Source: Thaumarchaeota archaeon S13 (GTDB taxonomy: Archaea; Thermoproteota; Nitrososphaeria; Nitrososphaerales; Nitrosopumilaceae). From it: 19,277 bases of DNA. Positions within the stretch are counted from its first letter, which is position 1; each line of letters starts with the position of its first letter. The stretch covers positions 1 to 19,277 of the forward strand of contig RHFA01000057.1 of assembly GCA_003724275.1 (NCBI GenBank). The letters run 5' to 3'. Shown piece after piece: positions 7,749 through 14,835 of the stretch. The position numbers and the translations under genes were made by a program. The notes below the pieces were generated by a model, which ran no database searches, had not been told where the DNA came from, and saw only the letters and a program-made list of their open reading frames with translations.

Positions 7749-9693
7749 CCTTTCTCTCAATCTCCTTTTGTATTGCCCTGATGCGCTCGCGGCACTCGAT
7801 GGCCCCCTCAAAGTCGAGGTCTGTCGCGCACTCTTTCATGCGGGCCTCGAGGCCGATGACCTCGGCGGCCAGGTCGTGCGAGGAGCGGTGCCTCGTGTCA
7901 TCAAGCGCGGCGGCCTGCTCGGGGACGGCCTTTGTGATCGTCTGCGGCACGATGCCGTGCCTCCTGTTGTGCTCGGCCTGCCTGGCCCTCCTGCGCTCGG
8001 TCTCGGCGATCGCCTCGCGCATCGAGCGCGTCTGCCTGTCGGCGTACATTATGACGGCGCCAGACGTGTTGCGCGCGGCCCGCCCAAACGTCTGCACGAG
8101 GCTCGTCACGTTGCGCAAAAACCCCTCCTTGTCGGCGTCCATTATGGCGACGAGCGAGACCTCGGGTATGTCAAGGCCCTCGCGCAGCAGGTTTATTCCC
8201 ACCAGGACGTCAAACTCGCCGAGGCGCAGCTGCCTTATGAGCTCTGTCCTCTGCAGGCCCTCGATCTCCGAGTGCATGTAGCGCACGCGGACCTCCCTCT
8301 TTGAGAGGTACTCGGCGAGATCCTCTGCCATGCGCTTTGTCAGCGTCGTGACGAGCGTGCGCTCGCCGGCCTCGGCCCTCTTGCGTATCTCCGAGACGAG
8401 GTCTGCCATCTGGCCCTCTGTCGGGCGGACCTCGACTGTCGGGTCGAGCAGGCCAGTGGGCCGCACGAGCTGCTCGACTGTGCGCGCCGAGCGCTTGCGC
8501 TCGTACTCGCCCGGCGTCGCCGAGACGAATATCGTGTCGCGCATGTACCGCTCAAACTCGCCAAACACGAGGGGCCGGTTGTCGTACGCGCTAGGCAGCC
8601 TAAAGCCGTATTTCACGAGCTGGTCCTTTCGCGAGCGGTCCCCGGCGGCCATGCCGTGGAGCTGCGGGAGCGTCACGTGCGACTCGTCTATGACTAGCAA
8701 AAAGCCGGGCCCAAAAAAGTCCATGAGGCAGAACGCCTGCTCGCCGGCCTTGCGCCCGTCAAAGTGGCGCGAATAGTTCTCGATGCCAGAGCAGTATCCG
8801 AGCTCCTCGATCATCTCCAGGTCGTATTTTGTGCGCATCTCGAGGCGCTGCCTCTCGAGCTCGGGAAGCTCGGGGAGGCGCGAGGCAAGCTCTGCCCTTA
8901 TCTCCCTTATCGCGCGCTCGCGCACGTCGTCGGCTATGAGGTAGTGCTTTGCGGGAAATATGCGGATCGTCTGCAGCTCGCGCCTCGCGTCAAGCGAGAC
9001 GGGATCGCGGACCGTGATCGACTCGACCTCGTCGCCAAAGAGGGACACCCTCACGACGTCCTCCGAGTACGCCGGTATGACGTCGACGGTGTCGCCCCTG
9101 ACGCGAAACCTCCCTGGCGCGAGCTCCGTGTCGTTGCGCTCGTACCTCGCGGCGATGAGACTGCGGACCAGGCCGGCCCTGCCCGGCTCGTCTCCGGCGG
9201 CGAGGTGTATGGACATGTCCTTCCAGTCCGCGGGGTTGCCGAGCGAGTATATGCACGAGACCGTCGCGACTATGATCGTCGGCTCGCCGGAGAGGAGCAT
9301 CGCCGTGGCCTCGAGGCGCAGCTTTTCTATCTTTTCGTTGACCTGCGTGTCCTTTTCGATGTACGTGTCCGTCTGCGGGATATAGCTCTCCGGCTGGTAA
9401 TAGTCATAGTACGATATAAAGTAGCCAACATTGTTGTTTGGAAAGAACTGCTTTAGCTCCGAGTAGAGCTGCGCGGCGAGCGTCTTGTTGTGCGATATGA
9501 CCAGCGCGCTCCGGCCCGACTGTGCGATCACGTTGGCTATCGTGAAGGTCTTGCCGCTGCCCGTGACGCCCAGGAGCGTCTGGGACTGGCCGCCCCTGCG
9601 GACCCCGCCCACGAGGGCCTCGATCGCCTCGGGCTGGTCTCCTGCCGGCTCGAACGCCGAGGAGATCTCAAACGCGTGCTCTTGCCTCTGCAA
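7738..9693 (-). CDS. uvrB: Excinuclease ABC subunit B
   Basis: UvrB is the helicase-like damage verifier that receives DNA from UvrA and recruits UvrC. The 651-aa protein has Walker A GVTGSGKT (42-49) and the DNA-gripping beta-hairpin YYDYYQPESYIPQTDTY (from about 95). It also has the DESH box (336-339), the GINLLREGLDIPEVSLV block, motif VI QTFGRAARN, and a C-terminal UVR motif (LDFEGAIECRERIRAIQ) that pairs with the one in UvrC. The frame opens at TTG 9711, but TTG 9693 is chosen: TTTAAA is centred 30 nt before it, and 9711 would lie upstream of the expected transcript start. MQRQEHAFEISSAFEPAGDQP aligns well with family N-termini. First gene of uvrBAC. Bacterial-type NER in archaea is generally viewed as acquired from bacteria. 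Confidence 0.96.
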   Translation of the reverse strand: MQRQEHAFEISSAFEPAGDQPEAIEALVGGVRRGGQSQTLLGVTGSGKTFTIANVIAQSGRSALVISHNKTLAAQLYSELKQFFPNNNVGYFISYYDYYQPESYIPQTDTYIEKDTQVNEKIEKLRLEATAMLLSGEPTIIVATVSCIYSLGNPADWKDMSIHLAAGDEPGRAGLVRSLIAARYERNDTELAPGRFRVRGDTVDVIPAYSEDVVRVSLFGDEVESITVRDPVSLDARRELQTIRIFPAKHYLIADDVRERAIREIRAELASRLPELPELERQRLEMRTKYDLEMIEELGYCSGIENYSRHFDGRKAGEQAFCLMDFFGPGFLLVIDESHVTLPQLHGMAAGDRSRKDQLVKYGFRLPSAYDNRPLVFGEFERYMRDTIFVSATPGEYERKRSARTVEQLVRPTGLLDPTVEVRPTEGQMADLVSEIRKRAEAGERTLVTTLTKRMAEDLAEYLSKREVRVRYMHSEIEGLQRTELIRQLRLGEFDVLVGINLLREGLDIPEVSLVAIMDADKEGFLRNVTSLVQTFGRAARNTSGAVIMYADRQTRSMREAIAETERRRARQAEHNRRHGIVPQTITKAVPEQAAALDDTRHRSSHDLAAEVIGLEARMKECATDLDFEGAIECRERIRAIQKEIERKDGR

Positions 9694-9711
9694 TGCCGCG
9701 CACGCGCGCAA

Positions 9712-9727
9712 AAATCGTGATTTAAAC
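9712..9727 (-). promoter_or_regulatory. uvrBAC promoter with overlapping inverted repeat
   Basis: On the minus strand TTTAAA (9726-9721) is centred 30 nt before the TTG start of uvrB. A perfect 5+5 inverted repeat, AAATC-GT-GATTT (9712-9723), overlaps the box and could be an operator. The operator role is inference; such a short repeat may arise by chance in this AT patch. Confidence 0.5.
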
Positions 9728-9786
9728 CGTGGCGGGGTTTTGGCGCCGCCCGGGCCCGCGGCGAGAGGCCTGCGCGCGGCCGGCCC

Positions 9787-10419
9787 CTACCACCTGGGCT
9801 CCTCGACCATGTGGGGCTCGCCCCCGCGGACCTCAAAGCCCATGACGCGCAGCGTCGAGAGCGCGGCCTCGCCGCGCCTCTCGAGTATCTTGCGCGCGAG
9901 CTCGAGGCGCTCGCCGGCCCTGAGGTGCTGGCCGATCTTGTACTTGCCGCGCATCGAGGAGGGCACGACCTTTATCACGGCGACCTCGCCGAGGACCGCG
10001 TCGCCCTCCCTGACGGGGTCGTAGCGGCCCTCTGGCTGGTACTTTGACATGAGCGCGTTGAGCGCGCGGCACTTTTCTGCCTCGCCCTCCACGACGCTTG
10101 CGGTGCCCTTTATGACGACGCTCGCATAGAGCGTGTCGGCCAGCGAGGCGTCGTGCTCGTCGGCATAGTACGACGGCAGGTACTCGTACTCGCGGTCCAC
10201 CTCAAAGCCCGCGCGCGCGTCGCGCGCAATGTTGTCGAGCTTTTCTCCCCTGGTGTGCGAGTGCATGTATATCGCGCCGTCAAGGAGCGCAAAGTTCATC
10301 GGTATGACCTGCGGGTGGCCCGACGCGTCGACGGTCGCAAGGCGGCCCGTGTGCTCGCCGGCAAGGACCTCGGCGATCTTTTCGGCGCTCCCGATCTCCA
10401 GGCGCCCGAGGAGCTGCAC
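9787..10419 (-). CDS. PNPOx-like FMN-binding split-barrel protein (NimA-like)
   Basis: This 210-aa protein resembles pyridoxamine-phosphate-oxidase-like flavin-binding proteins of the NimA group. The tell-tale stretch is GRLATVDASGHPQVIPMNF (about 25-43) followed by IYMHSHTRGEKLDNI and a FEVDREYEY strand, the FMN-binding split beta-barrel pattern. Substrate and cofactor (FMN or F420) cannot be settled from sequence. The GTG start lies 2 nt after the TGA of the LLM oxidoreductase gene, with a weak AGGGGA purine run 8-9 nt before it, so the two are almost surely one operon. About 60 C-terminal residues form a charged extension (RAGERLELARKILERRGE...) beyond the barrel that I do not recognise. 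Confidence 0.8.
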   Translation of the reverse strand: MQLLGRLEIGSAEKIAEVLAGEHTGRLATVDASGHPQVIPMNFALLDGAIYMHSHTRGEKLDNIARDARAGFEVDREYEYLPSYYADEHDASLADTLYASVVIKGTASVVEGEAEKCRALNALMSKYQPEGRYDPVREGDAVLGEVAVIKVVPSSMRGKYKIGQHLRAGERLELARKILERRGEAALSTLRVMGFEVRGGEPHMVEEPRW

Positions 10420-10421
10420 GC

Positions 10422-11531
10422 TCAGATTCCCCTAAAGAACGTCCTGCTTGACTCGGAGGACTCGCGCAGGTGCGGCATGACGGCGCTGGCAAACTTGTCA
10501 ATGCTGCCGAAATAGTTCGAGCCCCAAAACCTGATGACAAAGTGGTTGACGCCGGCCCTGCCAAACTTTTCAAAGACGGGTATGATGTCCTCGGGCGTCC
10601 CGACTGCCACTGACGAGCGCGCGACGCTGTCGGGTATGTTTGTCGCCGCCTCGCGCATCTTGACAATCCACTCCTGGTTTGACATGGAATACTCTGTAAA
10701 GTACTTTTTAAAGTCAAATCCCTCGACGCCCTTTATCCCGTGGACGCGCAGTATCTCGGGCTTGAAGAGGCTCACCTTTATGGCCTCCTTCATCTTTGCC
10801 CACGACGCCTCGGCGTCGTCTGAAAAGTACACGTCAATGTCAAGCGCAAACTGGAACCCCTCGCCGTCGCGGCCGTTCTCGTCCATTGACCCCTTTATGA
10901 CGGCGGCGTGGTCTGCGAAGAGCTCCGGCGTGTAGCCTATGGGGAGCCACCCGTCGCCGTACTTGCCGCACATGCGCAGCGTGCGCTGCCCGCCGGCGGC
11001 CATGTATATGGGCGGGTGCGGCCTCGTCACGGGCGCGGCCTGCAGGCACGCGTCCTCTAGGCGATAGTGCTTGCCCTCATAGCTCACGCGGTTCTCCGGA
11101 GACGACTCGAAGAGCTTGCGTATGACCTGGATCTGCTCCTCCCACTTTGAGACGGGTCTCTCAAAGGGTATGCAGAACTCTTTTAGGTTCTGGGCCTCGC
11201 CGGCCCCAATGCCGAGCACGCCGCGCCCGTTGGATATGCGGTCAAGCGTTATCGTGGCCAGCGCGATGTTTGACGGGTGGCGCCTTATCGCGTCAGTCAC
11301 GCACGTGCCGAGCTCGACGTTGCGCGTCTGCGCGGCGATCGCCGGCAGCATGACCCACGGGTCCAGGACGACGGCGTTGGACCACTGCGGGACGTTGGTG
11401 TGGTCCATGTACCATATCGAGTCATACCCGACCCTGTCGGCGAGTATGCACGCCGTGAATATCTGGTCCTCAGAGTAGCCGGCGCGCGCGACGTTGAGCC
11501 CGTTCTGGATGCCGAACTTTAGCCTTGCCAA
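10422..11531 (-). CDS. LLM-class (luciferase-like, probably F420- or FMN-dependent) oxidoreductase
   Basis: The 369-aa TIM-barrel flavoenzyme belongs to the luciferase-like monooxygenase / methylene-tetrahydromethanopterin reductase superfamily. Visible are the N-terminal LKFGIQNGLN strand, WYMDHT, LGTCVTDAIRRHPSNIAL, the family-typical GRGVLGIGAGE segment and the PPIYMAAGGQRTLRMCGKYGDGWLP block. Thaumarchaea make coenzyme F420, so an F420-linked hydride transfer is likely, but the substrate is unknown. The start is ambiguous: TTG 11531 is 28 nt from the TATA centre, while GTG 11537 (two codons earlier) is only 22 nt away, so TTG is preferred for a leaderless mRNA. First gene of an operon with the PNPOx-like protein. 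Confidence 0.87.
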   Translation of the reverse strand: MARLKFGIQNGLNVARAGYSEDQIFTACILADRVGYDSIWYMDHTNVPQWSNAVVLDPWVMLPAIAAQTRNVELGTCVTDAIRRHPSNIALATITLDRISNGRGVLGIGAGEAQNLKEFCIPFERPVSKWEEQIQVIRKLFESSPENRVSYEGKHYRLEDACLQAAPVTRPHPPIYMAAGGQRTLRMCGKYGDGWLPIGYTPELFADHAAVIKGSMDENGRDGEGFQFALDIDVYFSDDAEASWAKMKEAIKVSLFKPEILRVHGIKGVEGFDFKKYFTEYSMSNQEWIVKMREAATNIPDSVARSSVAVGTPEDIIPVFEKFGRAGVNHFVIRFWGSNYFGSIDKFASAVMPHLRESSESSRTFFRGI

Positions 11532-11554
11532 CGCCACGCGCCCCCATGCCTGCG

Positions 11555-11564
11555 GTAAATAAGT
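11555..11564 (-). promoter_or_regulatory. Putative box A of the LLM/PNPOx operon
   Basis: The minus strand reads ACTTATTTAC, centred at 11559, 28 nt before the TTG at 11531. It stands alone in a G/C-rich 67-nt gap. Confidence 0.55.
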
Positions 11565-11598
11565 CTAGTTGGCCCCGTGCGGGCGCGGCGCGCCGCGC

Positions 11599-12543
11599 TC
11601 AGAGGCTGCCGGCCTTTATGTCCTCGAGGCATTTCACCACGTCCTCCTTTGATATGGGGATCGGGTTTGGGTCAAGGTGCCCCCTGTCAGTCATTATGGT
11701 GTCGGCGGCCTCGGAGACGTCGGCCTCGAGCTTGAGCGGCTCAAAGCCGAGCTTCTCCACGACCTCCTTGAAGCGGCCGTAAAACCTCGACTTGTTGTGC
11801 TTGTGGGCCACCGTCGTGCACGCGGACAGCGAGTAGCCGTGCGGGACGCCCTCGTTGGAGAACACGTAGGAGAGCGCGTGGCCCAGCGTCGTCGAGCAGT
11901 TGCCAAAGCCTATCCCGGAGAGCATGGACCCGTACGGATAGTCCTCTGGCCTGCCCTCCATTATCGCCGCATACAGTATGTCAAAGGCCTTTTCGCAGAA
12001 CATCCGGGTAAGCTCGTTTCCGAGCTTGCTGTCGTGGCCTTCTGTCGCCTGCGCGCACGCGTCGCACACGGAGTTTTTGACAATCTGCTCGGGCGTCCCG
12101 TCCATAAAGTACGAGTCTATGACGGCCATGTCCGCGAGAAACGCGTCGTCGCGCAGGAGCTTTTTCTTGCCGTCAAACTTGAGGACACAGTACGTAGTCA
12201 TCTCGGCGCCGGTCCCAAAGGTCGTCGGGATTAGGACCTTTGGCAGGCCCATCTCCTTGCTCGCGTATTTCACGACGTCAAGCGAGCTGCCCCCGCCTAG
12301 GCCGATGAGGGCCGAGGGCCTCTTTTCGGAATACTCGGCGACCACGGCCTTTACGTCCTCTATGGACGGCTCGGGGGTCACCTTGTCAAAGAGCGAATAG
12401 TCCTTTATGCCCATCCTCGATATCCACTTGTCCGAGAGGCTCGGCGGGGCCGTCGTCACGATCAGGGCCCCGGCGGGATAGTCGGCCTGGCCCAGCGCGT
12501 CCTCGCCGAACTTTATCGACCTTGGGATTAGCACCCCGTGCAT
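11599..12543 (-). CDS. Iron-type alcohol dehydrogenase, candidate (malonic) semialdehyde reductase
   Basis: This 314-aa group III alcohol dehydrogenase is short for the family (usually about 380). It has the NAD(P)-binding GGGSSLD (83-89), the PTTFGTGAE loop, and metal-site positions D161, H222 (GHALS) and H235 (PHGYS). The fourth ligand position, His in DAxxHA of many members, is Q165 here. In Nitrosopumilus maritimus a related enzyme reduces malonic semialdehyde in the 3-hydroxypropionate/4-hydroxybutyrate cycle, so that role is likely; it is inference. The frame opens at ATG 12567, but that codon lies inside the TATA box. ATG 12543 sits 28 nt from the box and begins MHGVLIPRSIKFGEDAL, the usual family N-terminus. 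Divergent from glycerate kinase. Confidence 0.85.
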   Translation of the reverse strand: MHGVLIPRSIKFGEDALGQADYPAGALIVTTAPPSLSDKWISRMGIKDYSLFDKVTPEPSIEDVKAVVAEYSEKRPSALIGLGGGSSLDVVKYASKEMGLPKVLIPTTFGTGAEMTTYCVLKFDGKKKLLRDDAFLADMAVIDSYFMDGTPEQIVKNSVCDACAQATEGHDSKLGNELTRMFCEKAFDILYAAIMEGRPEDYPYGSMLSGIGFGNCSTTLGHALSYVFSNEGVPHGYSLSACTTVAHKHNKSRFYGRFKEVVEKLGFEPLKLEADVSEAADTIMTDRGHLDPNPIPISKEDVVKCLEDIKAGSL

Positions 12544-12565
12544 CGGCGGCGCCCCCAAAACGTTC

Positions 12566-12578
12566 ATTATTATATCTT
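12566..12578. promoter_or_regulatory. Single AT element serving two divergent genes (bidirectional promoter)
   Basis: ATTATTATATCTT is the only AT-rich run between the two divergent genes. Minus-strand TATAAT is centred at 12571.5, 28 nt before ATG 12543. On the plus strand TTATTA/TTATAT is centred at 12569.5-12572.5, 25-28 nt before GTG 12597. The midpoint of the two start codons is 12570. Confidence 0.65.
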
Positions 12579-12596
12579 GGCTGCCCTGCGGGCCCC

Positions 12597-13868
12597 GTGG
12601 GGGCGGTCCTGCGCGGCGCGAGGGGCTCTGGCCCCGAGTCTGACGCGCTATCGGTCATCAGGGCGGGCCTGCGGGCCGCCGACGTGGGGCCCGGCGTCGC
12701 CTCGGCACTCGCCGGCGGCGTCCTGCGGGCCGGCCGGAGGCGGGTCCGCCTCTCGGAGTACGGCCGCGTCTGCGTCGTCGCCTATGGCAAGGCCGCCGCG
12801 GCCATGGCCGAGGCCGCCGACGCCGCCGCGCCGGCCAGCGACGGGATTGTCGTGGTTCCTGCCGGCTCGCCGGCCCCGCGCCTGGACAGCTCGAGGTACG
12901 ACGTGGTCCGGTCGAGCCACCCCCTGCCGACGCGCCGCAGCGTCGCCGCCGCTCGGGCCGTGACGGGCCGCGTCGCGTCGCTGCGCAGGGGCGACCTTGC
13001 GCTCTTTTTGGTCTCTGGCGGCGGCTCGGCGATGCTGGCGGCCCCGGACGGCGTGACCCTAGAGGAGAAGGCCCGCACGACGGCCCTCCTAATCTCCTCG
13101 GGCGCCACGATACGCGAGATAAACCTCGTCCGCCGCGGCCTCTCGCGCATAAAGGGAGGCGGCCTCGTGGAGGGCATGGAGTGCGACGGCGCGGCCCTCG
13201 TGGCCTCTGACGTGCGCGGCGACGACCCCGCCGACGTCTCCTCGGGATGCACCATGGCGTCCGCCTATGACCCCGCCACGGCGCTCGCGGTCCTCAAGAG
13301 GCACCGCATACTATCACGCGTGCCGCGCGCGGCCATCAGAGCGCTCGGCGGACGCAGGCGCGCAGCGAGCCGGCGCGCGAGGCGCATCCCGCACGCCGTC
13401 GTCGCCTCCAACGCCGACTGCGTCGCGGCGATGCGCGCAACGGCGCGCTCGCTGGGATATGCGGTCCGCGAGGCCGACTCGTACGGGGACGTCGGCGAGG
13501 CCGCGCGCAGGATTGCCGCAATGCTGCCGGCGCGCCGGCGCACGTGCGTCGTGTTTGGCGGCGAGCCGACGGTGCGCGTTCGCGGCGGCGGCAGGGGTGG
13601 CAGGAGCCAGGAGCTCGTCGCGCGACTGCTGCTGCGCTGCCGCCGGCAGGGCACGGTCGCCGCGTCGGTGGGGACAGACGGGATTGACGGCAACACGCGC
13701 GCCGCCGGCGCGCTGGCCGATCCCGGCGTCGCCACGCCGCGCGAGATAGGGAAATTCCTCGCTTGCAGCGACTCTAATGCGCTCTTTGCGCGCCGTGGCG
13801 GGCTGGTCGTGACGGGCCACACGGGCACAAACCTGCAGGACATTGGGGTCTTGCTGAATTCCATCTAG
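12597..13868 (+). CDS. Glycerate 2-kinase (MOFRL family)
   Basis: The 423-aa kinase phosphorylates D-glycerate to 2-phosphoglycerate, feeding lower glycolysis/gluconeogenesis. It shows the N-terminal VVAYGKAAAAMAEAA Lys/Gly block, LVSGGGSAMLAAP, the INLVRRGLSRIKGGGL helix, and the C-terminal MOFRL signature GGRSQELVARLLL followed by SVGTDGIDGNTRAAGA. The open frame begins at 12522, but GTG 12597 is chosen because it lies 25-28 nt from the shared TATA element; the upstream part overlaps the divergent dehydrogenase gene. Placement beside a carbon-cycle dehydrogenase suggests linked carbon metabolism. A plus-strand T-rich patch just after the TAG (CCATTTTCTAG) could end transcription. GC content is high throughout, in contrast to the islet that follows. 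Confidence 0.9.
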   Translation: MGAVLRGARGSGPESDALSVIRAGLRAADVGPGVASALAGGVLRAGRRRVRLSEYGRVCVVAYGKAAAAMAEAADAAAPASDGIVVVPAGSPAPRLDSSRYDVVRSSHPLPTRRSVAAARAVTGRVASLRRGDLALFLVSGGGSAMLAAPDGVTLEEKARTTALLISSGATIREINLVRRGLSRIKGGGLVEGMECDGAALVASDVRGDDPADVSSGCTMASAYDPATALAVLKRHRILSRVPRAAIRALGGRRRAASRRARRIPHAVVASNADCVAAMRATARSLGYAVREADSYGDVGEAARRIAAMLPARRRTCVVFGGEPTVRVRGGGRGGRSQELVARLLLRCRRQGTVAASVGTDGIDGNTRAAGALADPGVATPREIGKFLACSDSNALFARRGGLVVTGHTGTNLQDIGVLLNSI

Positions 13869-14079
13869 CCATTTTCTAGTGAAAACACACGACACGCCAT
13901 GGACGTGTCTATGGCGCACCCCCTCTATGGCTCAACTGGCAGCACCGAATCACTCCTAACTGCCCTGGACACGCATGGGGAATTGGATGCTACTGCTACC
14001 CGTCGTTTATCCCATGATGCACAGACTACGCATTTTTTGATATGTTTCACACGCCCGTTGCATTATTTTATCGGAAAAT
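13869..14079. other. AT-rich stretch without a convincing gene
   Basis: GC falls to 43% (13981-14040) and 35% (14041-14100), against 78% for 13561-13620. The frame starting at 13899 (85 codons on the plus strand) has no recognisable features and an unlikely composition. A 6+6 inverted repeat, GACACG/CGTGTC (13891-13896 and 13904-13909), lies just past glycerate kinase and might be a hairpin at its transcript end. CATGGG (13974) and CCCATG (14011) form another inverted pair. No tRNA, box C/D pair or IS end is visible. Confidence 0.5.
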
Positions 14080-14169
14080 CTATGAGTTATGACAAGCTAT
14101 TCTGTCCTCAACGTCGCCGGCTATTTCATTCAGCGTGTTGTCGAGCTTGCCGCTAACCTCAAATTTCAT
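14080..14169 (-). CDS. Possible 29-aa ORF overlapping the end of the 99-aa gene
   Basis: The frame starts at an ATG inside the last codons of the upstream gene (ATGAAATTTGA, where TGA is the upstream stop), giving an 11-nt overlap. The predicted peptide is MKFEVSGKLDNTLNEIAGDV followed by EDRIACHNS. The hydrophobic spacing suggests one amphipathic helix and the composition is balanced, unlike shadow frames here. It could be a translationally coupled microprotein or the stump of a longer gene cut off by the AT-rich stretch beyond it. No family is recognised. Confidence 0.35.
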   Translation of the reverse strand: MKFEVSGKLDNTLNEIAGDVEDRIACHNS

Positions 14170-14458
14170 CCTGCGTCATCAACTTGATTGTGTCGCCCTT
14201 CTTTACCAACGCACACTTTAGGCCGTACCACTCTACATTGTACGGCTTTTCCTCATCCATGAGACTTGCCCTGTAATTTATGATCTCCTCTCCTCCATTT
14301 TTGATCACGTGAACCGGTCGCAGGTCGTGCTTTATGCCAAAGTCTATGAGCGCCTCTCCGCCAGAAAGTGGGATTTTGGCGCTATGTTGTGCGACTTGAG
14401 TGAGCTCATGCAGCGTCCAGCCCAAATACTGGCGTGTGGACAGAGCCTCTAGCGCCAT
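14159..14458 (-). CDS. Unrecognised 99-aa protein in AT-rich islet
   Basis: I do not recognise this protein. It has 99 residues with no signal peptide or membrane segment, mixed helix (MALEALSTRQYLGWTLHELT) then strand-like stretches (ALIDFG, PVHVIKNG, EEIINYRAS, VEWYGLKCALV, DTIKLM). It is rich in Lys, Ile and Glu compared with neighbours, and its codons use more A/T. The C-terminal LKCALVKKGDTIKLM resembles a small beta-barrel edge, but this is only an impression. The ATG is well supported: TTTATATA, the best TATA box in the window, is centred 26 nt upstream. Together with the islet's low GC this suggests recent acquisition. A 29-aa ORF overlaps its stop. Confidence 0.72.
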   Translation of the reverse strand: MALEALSTRQYLGWTLHELTQVAQHSAKIPLSGGEALIDFGIKHDLRPVHVIKNGGEEIINYRASLMDEEKPYNVEWYGLKCALVKKGDTIKLMTQDEI

Positions 14459-14479
14459 CGCCGCCCCTTAAATTCTGGC

Positions 14480-14489
14480 ATATATAAAG
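14480..14489 (-). promoter_or_regulatory. Strong box A of the 99-aa gene
   Basis: The minus strand reads CTTTATATAT, with TTTATATA centred at 14484.5, 26 nt before ATG 14458. It is the closest match to an archaeal TATA consensus in the window. Confidence 0.7.
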
Positions 14490-14628
14490 ACTTTCTCATA
14501 TGGGGCTCCGTTGCCTGGCGTTGGCCTGGTCGCGCCTGCCTTGCCCCCGGGGAGCGCCGCAAAACTGCGCTTTTGGTCCACTTTTTTTGCGCCTGCGCCT
14601 TTTGATCGCGGATCCGCAGGCGCGCCTG

Positions 14629-14835
14629 ATGGACGCCTCAGAGGGGACGTTTGCGGCCACCGTCGACGAGCTCGTCGCCTTTTCCGAGCACGACGCCGAG
14701 CTCGCCGAGGGCATACGCTGGATCGACGAGCAGGCGCGCAAGCGCGGCGTGTCGTTCTATGACATGGTCTTTGAGGTCCTCTACCGGCACGACGTGGACT
14801 CGCGCGCCCAAAGGTGGGCGCGCTCGCGCAACTAG
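14629..14835 (+). CDS. Conserved-looking 68-aa microprotein with DE-x5-G-x-SFYD motif
   Basis: The function is unknown. The acidic N-terminal half (TVDELVAFSEHDAELAEGI) looks helical, followed by IDEQARKRGVSFYDMVFEVL (32-51) and a basic tail. The motif D33-E34-x5-G40-V-S-F43-Y44-D-M-V47 recurs at the same spacing in the 58-aa protein at 16139, so the two are probably paralogues of one small family. ATG 14629 is chosen over the upstream frame opening (14500) because the upstream part is Cys/Pro/Arg-rich and a weak TATA (CTTTTGAT, 14599-14606) lies 26 nt before it. Its TAG stop shares the palindrome CTAG with the stop of citrate synthase on the other strand. Confidence 0.7.
   Translation: MDASEGTFAATVDELVAFSEHDAELAEGIRWIDEQARKRGVSFYDMVFEVLYRHDVDSRAQRWARSRN

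Noticed and set aside
13899..14156. 85-codon plus-strand frame in the AT-rich islet
   Set aside because: No TATA at a good distance, Arg/Cys-rich ending, no recognisable motif, and its 3' part overlaps the better minus-strand 29-aa frame.
14501..14600. Possible structured RNA between the divergent promoters at 14480 and 14600
   Set aside because: No tRNA arms, box C/D pair or long stable stem could be found by eye.
14500..14628. Upstream 43-codon extension of the 68-aa microprotein
   Set aside because: Cys/Pro/Arg/Leu-rich reading with no conserved look; the weak TATA and motif spacing favour ATG 14629.
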